Part shown: positions 56,099 to 64,000 of the stretch, one piece after another
How positions within the stretch are numbered: position 1 is the stretch's first letter
Layout of the letters: every line of letters starts with the position of its first letter
Position numbers and translations under genes: made by a program
NCBI RefSeq assembly: GCF_021869535.1
Contig: NW_026262668.1
Location: forward strand, 135,953,635-136,017,634
Reading direction: 5' to 3'
Source: Mytilus californianus
Lineage: Eukaryota; Mollusca; Bivalvia; Mytilida; Mytilidae
Length of the DNA: 64,000 nt
Notes under the pieces: generated by a model
Told to the model about the DNA's origin: nothing
Seen by the model: the letters and a program-made list of their open reading frames with translations, nothing else
Database searches by the model: none

Positions 56099-56443
56099 AC
56101 GTAATAGTATCTTTATTAATTAACTACAGTGTTACAATATTTTTTTTATTTCATTTCACAAGAGATAAACATTTTTACCTTGAAGAGGAACTATCCAAAT
56201 CTCAGTTTCCTTTTATAAGATGCAATATCTAATGATTTGGTGCCGTTTGACTGCTGGCCGAGAACCAATAATAAGGCCAATACAGAAATACACGTAATAG
56301 TATCTTTATTAATTAACTACAGTGTTACAATATTTTTTTTATTTCATTTCACAAGAGATAAACATTTTTACCTTGAAGTGGAACTATCCAAATCTCAGTT
56401 TCTTTTTATAAGATGCAATATCTAATGATTCGGTGCCGTTTGA
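56058..56443 (+). repeat. 193-bp tandem duplication, about 98% identical
   Basis: Bases 56058-56250 (from ctgctggccgaggaccaata to ggtgccgtttga) are followed directly by 56251-56443 with only four substitutions that I can count. Such low divergence marks it as the youngest duplication in the window. Confidence 0.9.
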
Positions 56444-57263
56444 AGTATCTTCAGCCTTTTCTAATCTGATGAATTTTTCTACCCTTTCCAGTCACTATAA
56501 AGTGTTACAACTTTAATTTAGACACAACACATAAATAGTAATTGGAAAGGTATTGCTATTGCATGTGTAATGCAAATATATTTAAAAAAAAAATAATATA
56601 AGAGTTGAAATTGATACAACTATCCATAAGCCAATTGAAAAAGAACGAAGCTTAATTACAGAATGCCTGGTTCGGGTTTAAAAATAAACGACCGTTTAAA
56701 TACAAAACATGAGAAGCGACAGTAAACAGTAAAAATCGATTTGTACCATCGACATGATGAAATTATGAGGTCGTCAAGAAATGAACTTTGTGATAATTTA
56801 CTCGTTCCCCAAACCTGAAATAATCCCATCGTCTACTTTCAAAATGCTTTTTAAATGAATGGGACCGTCTTTAACCTAAAATATATGCTATACTGAACGT
56901 TTCAGCTTGTTTATGGTGAGTAAACCTGCGTCTTACAAACAACTGTTTACTTTCAGTTTGAGTTTATCGTGACTTACAATCTCAAAACTAGAGACGTTCC
57001 GAAATCCTGTTTTGTTAACAAAGATTCATTCGCACCGCGTGGTTATAACCGTATTACTAATTTCCGATTTTTAAAATCTTCGTAAATCTGGATAAAGACC
57101 AGTTTCTATCCAATGGATATCAAAATGATTCTGATTTTCACTTTTTTTTAATGATTGTAAAGTTGAAATGGCATGAAAGGCTGACATTATTTAGGAGAAC
57201 TATTTTGTCTAGCAATTGCTGATCATTGGAGGGTAAAAAGTCCAACACCATATCAAAACGGAT

Positions 57264-57580
57264 CTATTTATCATGTATACATACCGATTGTTTACGATTG
57301 TAAGACATGTGCATAAAAGTGAAAGCTCGAATAAATATGAAAAATATAACAAAGGGATAGCTCCAAATACCATTTAATAACAAAAAAACATATGGACAGG
57401 TCAAGATATCTTTTTGGTAAATAAAATAAAGTATGTAAACTGGTTCCCGTCCGACTACAACACTTTGTTCGAGTGTAGCGTAATACAAGCAGATTCCAGT
57501 TAGTATGTAAAATAGTAAATATGAAACCGAGTGCGGTAGGCGGAGGCAATAATCGACTTCCGTAAGTTCTGGTCAATGGT
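57264..57580 (-). CDS. Candidate exon of a multi-pass membrane protein
   Basis: A minus-strand frame of about 100 codons, enterable at a CAG acceptor-like site near 57580, reads LTEVDYCLRLPHSVSYLLFY, ILTGICLYYATLEQ, then YILYFIYQKDILTCPYVFLL and LNGIWSYPFVIFFIFIRAFT before a polar tail with a stop at 57264. Two or three hydrophobic segments are separated by charged loops. The N-G-I-W...P pattern faintly recalls the last helix of EXPERA-domain (EBP/TMEM97) proteins, but I would not assign it on that. A second overlapping frame (57292-57651) is open too, which lowers confidence. Confidence 0.25.
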
Positions 57581-57639
57581 ATCGGAAACATGCCGCTGAT
57601 AGCGTCATTTTCCAAAAACAGATCAAACCACAAAATCTT

Positions 57640-57932
57640 AACAATGACCAATGAACCATGAAAATGAGATCAAGGTCATATAAACCTTGCCAAAAGACAT
57701 GTACACCTTATAATCATTCCATTCACCAAATATAGTTGACCTAATGCCTATAGTATCTGATAAACTGTCAAAATTATGTAAAACCTATCATTGTCCAATG
57801 AACCATGAAAATGAGGTCAAGGTCATATGAACCCTGCCAAACAGACATGTGCACCTTACAATATTTCCATACACCAAATATACTTGACCTACTGCTTATA
57901 ATATCTGAGGATAAACCAAACCAAAATAAATT
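57640..57932 (+). repeat. 147-bp tandem repeat, two units before copy C
   Basis: The unit has ccaatgaaccatgaaaatga, ggtcaaggtcatatgaaccc, gacatgtgcaccttacaat and caccaaatatacttgaccta. The ccaatgaacc marks at 57648 and 57795 give a period of 147. Confidence 0.8.
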
Positions 57933-59030
57933 GCTTCGCTGAGCCCAGCTGGATACGACCCTGAAAAGTTGGGGCAAAAATGAACATAATATTCGGGCTT
58001 TTTACAGGTCTGAATTTGGATTGTAATAAAATATCTGACACACAATAGGTTTCCGACACAGAATAACTGTAGTCAAAGAACTTAGAATTGGTAATATGAT
58101 TTGAATTTATATTCAGTTTATGCTTTTGTGCAATACACTATACTGTTGTGTATTGACCCCCCCTCCCTTCCCATCTTTTTTTTGCAAAAAAAAATAATAT
58201 TTGAAGAAATTTTTCTTTTTAATTTCTGAAATCTGAAATGAGAAAAATTGTCCCCCACCCACAACTTCATATCCCCCCCCCCCCCAAATTTAGTTTTTCA
58301 TTCCCCCTTTCCCTTTTTTCCAAAAAAAATTCTTTCCCTCAAGATAAGGTCATAATCTCAATTCAAATTTCTAATGGAGTTTGCAACCATAACTACCCAT
58401 TAAAATACATCATAAAAGTCTTAAAATAGAAAATGACATACATATTCAAGGCTAAAATTAATATTAATTACTGTAACATTAAAAATAAATTGACAGATAA
58501 TCACCTCAAGACAATACAGCATTTCTTATACATAATTTACAAGCAGTATAAGGGAGGTAATCCAAAACATACACAACATTGTATATTAAATATGATTGGA
58601 TTACCTCCCTTACACTGCTTTAAAATTGTCCATTAACCAGGAAACCCTTTTTTTTCCCCTTTTTTTGCCCCTAATTCCTAAATGGTTTGAGCCATAACCC
58701 CCCCAAAGTCAATCCTAACCATCCCTTTGTGGTATGGAAACTTGTGGTATAATTTCAGAGAGATTCATACACTTAAACACAAGTTATTGTCTAGAAACTA
58801 CAAAAATGCTTATTTGGGCCCCCTTTTTTGCCCCTAATTCCTAAACTGTTGGGACCATAATCCCCAAAATCAATCCCGATCTTCCTTTTGTGGTTATAAA
58901 CATAGTGTTTAAATTTCATAGATATCTATTTACTTATACTAAAGTTATTGTCCGGAAACCAACTGTCTTCGGCAACGACAACAACGTGATACCAATATAC
59001 GACCAATATGCGGTCGTATAAAAACTAACA
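57933..59030 (+). repeat. 1.1-kb mussel-type repeat, copy C
   Basis: It starts gcttcgctgagcccagctgg and ends atatgcggtcgtataaaaac. The start (gatacgacc) and the end (gcggtcgtat) share an 11-base inverted motif (ATACGACCGCA, complete in copy D). The hairpin at 58544-58617 has a longer loop than in copies A and B, with a compensatory change in the stem. It is flanked on both sides by 147-bp units. Confidence 0.8.
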
Positions 59031-59034
59031 TGGT

Positions 59035-59340
59035 CCAATAAACCATGAAAATGAGGTCAAGGTCAGATGAAACCTGCCAGACGGACATGTACACCTTTCA
59101 GTCATTCCATACACCAAATATAGTGGCCCTATTGCTTATAGTATCTAAGAAATGGACCAAACCACAAAAACTAAACATTGTCCAATGAACCATGAAATTG
59201 AGATAAAAATCAGATGAAACCTGCCAGTCAGACATGTACACCTTACAATCATTTCATTCACCATATATAGTTGACCATGTAACTTCAACCTTGATCACTG
59301 ATCCATGAAATGGGGTCAAGGTCAGGTGAACCCTTCCAGA
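59035..59340 (+). repeat. 147-bp tandem repeat, two to three units after copy C
   Basis: The ccaataaacc mark at 59035 and ccaatgaacc at 59182 again give 147. A third partial unit (gatccatgaaatggggtcaa) follows at about 59298. Further diverged units are at 59720-59800 and 60995-61370. Confidence 0.8.
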
Positions 59341-59344
59341 TGGA

Positions 59345-59612
59345 CAGTCAGGAGCCTGTTATTTAGTGGTTGTCGTTTGTTGGTGTGGTTCATAAGTGTT
59401 TTTGTTTTTCATTTTTTTATATAGATTAGACTGTTGGTTTTCCTGTTTGAATTGGTTTACACTAGTCATTTTAGGGCCCTTTATAGCTTGCTGTTCGGTG
59501 TGAGCCAAGGCTCCGTGTTGAAGGCCATACTTTGACCTATAATTGTTAACTTTTTATACATTGTGACTTGGATGGAGAGTTGTCTCATTGGCACTCATAC
59601 CCCATCTTCTTA
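59345..59612 (+). repeat. Dispersed mussel-type repeat
   Basis: It shares gttgtcgtttgttggtgtgg, gtgagccaaggctccgtgtt and tggagagttgtctcattggc with 33010-33255 and ends catcttcttatttatatg. It is inserted next to the 147-bp array. Confidence 0.8.
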
Positions 59613-59996
59613 TTTATATGTAGACGTTGCAAGGAATCCATATACCAAATATAATTATCCTATAACTCATAATAATTGAGTATTTCACTTGACAAAAAGA
59701 AAGTCATTTTTTCAAGCAGTCACTGAACCATGAAAATGAGGTCAAGGACAATAGACATATGACAGATGGAAACTTCGTAACATTAGGTATCTGTATACAT
59801 GGTATGAAGCATCCAGGTCTTCTTCCTTCTGAAATAAGAAGCTTTAAACAAATAGTGAACTCTGTTGCCGCATTGTAATCCTTTGTCTCGCATTCTGCGA
59901 CTTTCGTTGTGGGCGAGACAATAAATGATATATTATCATGGATCTCTCAGAAAAATTCACCACAATTTGTTGACAAAGATAACATTTATAATTCTT

Positions 59997-60049
59997 CTAC
60001 TTCTTCTTTGGAGTTTTGAGAGGTGGCTTTCTTGGTGTGGAACTTGCAC
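59997..60049 (-). CDS. Candidate terminal exon with Lys-rich tail
   Basis: After AAAG at 60053-60050 the minus strand encodes GASSTPRKPPLKTPKKK and a TAG at 59999-59997. The peptide looks like a basic C-terminal tail. It lies about 410 bases downstream of the Pcc1 stop on the same strand. It could be an alternative last exon of that gene or part of a different gene. The acceptor lacks a clear pyrimidine tract and the frame is short, so chance is possible. Confidence 0.3.
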
Positions 60050-60459
60050 CTTTAATAAACCTTCATAGTATGTCACACTTTAAATACAGGTATGATAAAA
60101 ATCTCATATTGATTACACTAAACAATAAGCAACTGCACTTGTAGATAAAGGTAAAAGATTATATTTATCTAATCAAACTATAAACATCATTCAGATATCA
60201 CTGACAATGTATTCATCAGTCCTATGGCACGTTAAAATGTGTTTAAAGAGAAACTTATGAAAATGTACATATGAATCAAATTCAAGAACCATTTTTTACT
60301 GGCATTGTAAACATGAACATATTCTAATAAAACTTCTAAACCTATCTTCAAAACAACAGAAATGAGTCCTGCTTCGAAGAATATATTTGAAACTTCAACT
60401 TCCTTCCTTGTTCAATCAGTTATTTCTTACTTTCACACTTCACTTCATATGAGAGTTTA

Positions 60460-63171
60460 TCATGTGTTCGGTGGTCCAAATTGTTCGATTGTCTGTACAA
60501 CAAGGTTAAAATGGTCAAAAAAGTTGTTTACACTAACTCTCATCATCTTGGCTTCTGTAGCTTCAAAATGGCTGAAAAAAGAAAGAAAGATTTCACATGA
60601 ATGCTGAAACATCTTGTCTGCTTTACTGCCAGATTCAATTTTATACTGAAAGTCTTAAGATCAAGTTTTACAGTAGATATCATATAAACTTTACTTCATC
60701 AATGATTAGTGAAAATTAGGTAAAGGTCAGATGAAACTTGTCAGGCATAAAAAATGCTTGAGCTGCTAATATTTTCTTCAGAATCAAAATAAAATTCTAC
60801 ATAACTTGATTTTATTGTATGTAATTTTTTTTAAACTAAAACTATTGATTTTATTGTCATGTCAAATGTGAATATCCTTTCACGCCTTTAATCAGAATAA
60901 AATATTTTTCAAATTCTCTTGTACACAGTGCAATCACCTTATACACCTAATATAGTTGCCTCGTTACTTAAAGAAACTGACTTATGGAAAGGTTTAGTTC
61001 TGACCAATGAACCATGAAAATGAGGTTAAGGTCAGATGAATACTGTCAGGTTGACATGCACATGTTATAATTCTTTTATACACCAAATATAGTTCACCTG
61101 TTAGTTACAGAATCTAGGTAACCAACCTATTCTAGAAAACTTATATTGACAGATGAAACATGAAATGAATTCAAGGTCAGATAAACCTTGCCAAATAGAA
61201 ATGTACACCTTAAAATCTTTCGATACATCTAATACATTTGATCTATTAGCGATAGTAATGTATCTGAGAAAATGACCTTGTTACAAAAAAGTGGCATTAG
61301 TCACTAATCCATGAAATGAGGTCAAGGTCAGGGGAACTGGTTTTTAAGCAGTATTTCAACCAGGGTCAAAAACAATTGACATAAGCCTGGCTAAAACTTC
61401 ATACCTACCATAAGGCATCTTTATACCAGAAGTATAAATTTGAATTATCTAGTTCTCCTGCCTTGAGATGTGTCTAACGTCTTTCTTAGTTGATCTGATT
61501 TACATGTACACACCTTGACTTATGTATAATGTCTGTCTATGCTGATCTTACTTGCACCTTGACTTGTGCCTAACTTTGTGCTTAGCTGATCTAACTTTCA
61601 CCTTGACTTTTGTCTCATGTCGTTCTTAGCTGATCTGACTTACACCTTGACTTGTGTCTAACTTCTTGCTTAGCAGATCTGACTGAACCCTTCAGTTATG
61701 TCTAACTTTTTGCTTAGCTGATCTGACTTAACACTTGAGTTTTGTCCAACTTTGTGCTTAGCTGATCTGACTAAACCCTTGACTTGTGTCTAACTTTTTG
61801 CTTAGCTGATCTGACTTAACACTTGAGTTTTGTCCAACTTTGTGCTTAGCTGATCTGACTTACCCCGGTACACCTTGACTTTTGTCTAATGTCTTTCTTA
61901 GCTGATCTGACTGACTTGATCTGACTTACACCTTGACTTGTGTCAAACTTTGTGCTTAGATGATCTGACTTACACCTTGACTTTTGTCTAACTTCTTGCT
62001 TAGCTGATCTGACTTAACCCTTGACTTTTGTCTAACTTTTTGCTTAGCTGATCTGACTCACTTGAGTTTTGTCCAACTTTGTGCTTAGCTGATTTAACTT
62101 ACTTGATCTGATTTACACCTTGACTTTTGTCTAACTTCATTCTTAGCTGATCTGACTTACTTGATCTGACTAACACCTTGACTTGTGTCTAACTTCTTGC
62201 TTAACTGATCTGACTTACTTGATCCAACTTGCACATTGACTTTTGTCAAATGTCTTTCTTAGTTGATCTGATTCACATGTACAAACCTTGACTTCTTGCT
62301 TAGCTGATTTAACTTACTTGATCTGACTTACACCTTGATTTTTGTCTAATATCTTGCTTAGTTGAACTGGCTTACTTGCTCTGCTTTACACCTTGACTTT
62401 TGTCTAACATCTAGCTTAGTTGATCTGACTTACACCTTGACTTTTGTCCAACTTCTTGCTTAGCTGATCTGACTTACACCTAGACTTGTGTGTCTAACTC
62501 TGTGTTAAGCTGATCTGACTTACACCTTGACTTTTGTCTAACATCTTGCTTAGTTGATCTGACTTACACCTTGACTTTTGTTCAACTTCTTGCTTAGCTG
62601 ATCTGACTTACACCTTGACTTTTGTCTAACTTCTTACTTAGCTGATCTGACTTAAACCTTGACTTTTGTCTAACTTCTTGCTTAGTTGATCTGACTTACA
62701 CCTTGACTTATGTCTAATGTCTTTCTATGCTGATCTGATTTACTTGGTCTGACTTACACCTTGACTTGTGTCTTACTTCTTGCTTAGCTGATCAGAATTA
62801 CACCTTGACTTATGTCTAATGTCTTTCTTAACTGATCTGACTTACTTGATCTGACTTACACCTTGACTTGTGTCTAACTTTGTGCTTAGCTGAGCTTACT
62901 TACACCTTGACCTATATCTAATGTCTTTCTTAGCTGATCTGACTTACTTTTGTCTAACTAGAATGTCTTTCTTAGCTGCTCTGACTTACTTTTGTCTAAC
63001 TAGAATGTCTTTCTAAGTTGATCTGATGATATTATTACTTACACATTGAGATGGCTTCCATCCAAACAAATGTTCCTTGTTACTCCTCCTCGTTTTGGTT
63101 CTTTGTCTACACTAAGTGTTCTATAAACAATTTCTGCTTCTTTTTCTGTTGCTAATGGTACTGTTAAATCC
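60460..63171 (-). CDS. KEOPS/EKC complex subunit Pcc1 (LAGE3), two exons, 5' exon missing
   Basis: Exon 63171-63043 follows the acceptor tttctag and ends at the donor GTAAGT (63042-63037). Exon 60571-60460 follows the acceptor ttttttcag and ends in TGA. Joining them restores one codon (GT plus C) and gives about 80 residues beginning DLTVPLATEKEAEIVYRTLS and VDKEPKRGG. The second exon encodes HFEATEAKMMRVSVNNFFDH and ends TIEQFGPPNT. This is the whole Pcc1 fold: a beta strand, the AEIVYRTL helix, two strands and the long C-terminal helix. The end resembles human LAGE3 (..RTMQRFGPP..). Pcc1 holds the KEOPS complex together as the dimerising partner of the Kae1/OSGEP subunit, which makes N6-threonylcarbamoyladenosine at tRNA position 37. 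The first exon (two bases of phase plus the start) was not found and may lie beyond the window. Confidence 0.9.
60572..63042 (-). other. Pcc1 intron filled by repeats
   Basis: A 2471-base intron with GTAAGT donor and TTTTTTCAG acceptor. It holds diverged 147-bp units (60995-61370) and the 44-bp minisatellite (61440-63040). The minisatellite comes to within a few bases of the donor site. Confidence 0.85.
61440..63035. repeat. 44-bp minisatellite inside the Pcc1 intron, about 35 copies
   Basis: The unit is cttgcttagctgatctgact, tacaccttgacttttgtcta, actt. Variants include cttgacttgtgtctaac, cttgagttttgtccaac and units with an extra 13-14 bases (tacttgatctgac). The last units near 62940-63005 lose the middle (tacttttgtctaactagaat). 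The array occupies about 1.6 kb of the 2.47-kb intron. Confidence 0.9.
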
Positions 63172-63194
63172 CTAGAAAAGTCAACAAATGAAAT

Positions 63195-63330
63195 TATTCT
63201 GATCACAGGTCAATAATATAAACTAAAGGCTCAACAAAATGATTCTGATTAAAGTCCAAGAATATAAACTAAAGGCTCCACAAAATGATTCTGATTAAAG
63301 TCCAAGAATATAAACTAAAGGCTCCACCAT
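63195..63330. repeat. 46-bp tandem repeat, three copies
   Basis: The unit gattctgattaaagtccaag, aatataaactaaaggctcca, caaaat has marks at 63241 and 63287. The first copy, from about 63195, is diverged. It lies just upstream of the Pcc1 exon at 63171, in the preceding intron. Confidence 0.85.
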
Positions 63331-63896
63331 CACTTATTTATGAGTAATGCCAATAATAGCCATATATACGTCATCTATAACAAATATACAGAAAGACCAT
63401 TTTCAACCTGATAAAACCTAATTAAACTTGACAGAATACACAAATTTGATTTTCTGGGGGTGAGGGTCAGGAGGTTTTGAAAATGAATATCCTGGACTAT
63501 TAAAACTGAAAATAAATAAACTTGCCTAAGACAGGGATGAAAATGAATATTCTGCAACACAAAATGCAGGATATAATTGTGAACAAAAGTTAAATAAATT
63601 TTCACTGAAAAAAAATTAGCATGCATAGCAACAGCTGCAAAAGATCGAAAATGATAATCAAATCCACCAAAAATCTTCCTGGCACCCACCAGAATATCAA
63701 ATTGTCGTCCCTTAAAGCACTTTCAAAGGTAGTTATCATTCAAAATTGACATAGATGATGATTGTAACTGATACAATATATCATATGCAGTGGATAATAT
63801 TTGCTCCAAGGTTGTGAATTTTTTCTTCCGTTTAGAGTTAGGGTAACGAACTTCCAATCATCGAGGATATATATATTAAGATGATTAGAATAAAAT

Positions 63897-64000
63897 GCTT
63901 CGCTGGGGCGCAGCTTGATACGACCGCAGAGGTCGAACCCTGAACAGTTGGGGCAAGTATGGACACAACATTCAAGCTTGATACAGCTCTGAATTTGGAT
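63897..64000 (+). repeat. 1.1-kb mussel-type repeat, copy D (start only)
   Basis: The stretch gcttcgctggggcgcagctt, gatacgaccgcagaggtcg, tgaacagttggggcaagtat matches the start of copies A, B and C. The window ends within it. Confidence 0.8.

Noticed and set aside
63375-63689. 104-codon minus-strand frame upstream of the Pcc1 exon, considered as its first exon
   Set aside because: The composition is AT-driven (Phe, Ile, Leu, His), it ends before the exon, and no donor with the needed phase was found.
1-64000. Bacterial-type defence or metabolic gene systems
   Set aside because: No operon-like frames, Shine-Dalgarno-led genes or prokaryotic families occur. All larger coding relics are eukaryotic retroelements or spliced host genes.

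Overview
This is a gene-poor, AT-rich window of animal nuclear DNA, very probably from a bivalve mollusc of the mussel type (Mytilus or a close relative). The reasons are introns and spliced exons, a metazoan bHLH gene, animal-type CR1-like, Penelope-like and DIRS retroelements, tRNA-derived SINEs with (AATC)n tails, and several dispersed repeats that I associate with mussel genomes. No operons, CRISPR arrays, rRNA genes or intact canonical tRNA genes were seen.

Host genes are few. On the minus strand at 63171-60460 lie two exons with matching phase that encode almost the whole Pcc1/LAGE3 subunit of the KEOPS (EKC) tRNA-modification complex. They are split by a 2.47-kb intron that is mostly a 44-bp minisatellite. 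A single-exon bHLH transcription factor of the Fer3/PTF1a type is at 15127-14540 (minus). A terminal exon of an unrecognised gene ends at 458 (plus), next to two decayed copies of its own start. A few short minus-strand coding-like pieces (about 4.1, 49.4, 52.3, 57.3 and 60.0 kb) are weak candidates.

Layout: 0-6 kb, terminal exon, AT-rich DNA, a foldback and a segmental duplication carrying a SINE. 6-10 kb, relics of a Penelope-like RT and of a LINE. 11-17 kb, three minisatellites around the bHLH gene. 20-22.5 kb, SINE and dispersed repeats. 23.4-28.0 kb, a decayed DIRS-type element with inverted terminal repeats, internal complementary region, RT/RNase H and tyrosine recombinase, followed by a 58-bp minisatellite. 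29.7-33.5 kb, a 3.8-kb inverted-repeat transposon containing a dispersed repeat that itself contains a 1.03-kb hAT-like foldback element. 36.8-45.9 kb, an array of about 540-bp monomers interrupted by a nearly full-length CR1-like LINE (ORF1 with PHD finger, SGNH esterase and zinc knuckles; ORF2 with APE endonuclease and RT) and by a 1.97-kb transposon. 46-60 kb, RT relics and three complete copies of a 1.1-kb mussel-type repeat. 60-64 kb, the Pcc1 gene and the start of a fourth copy of that repeat.

The most interesting observation is the 1.97-kb transposon at 43315-45286. Compared with two empty copies of the same monomer in this window, it sits exactly between AAA and TTT with no target-site duplication. 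That is the insertion signature reported for the Spy group of DNA transposons. It carries remnants of a cysteine-rich reading frame. Other notable points are a 30-bp insertion with a 5-bp target duplication that exposes how a dispersed mussel repeat moves, a SAM-like coding fragment inside the foldback element, and a compensatory base change in a hairpin conserved between repeat copies.
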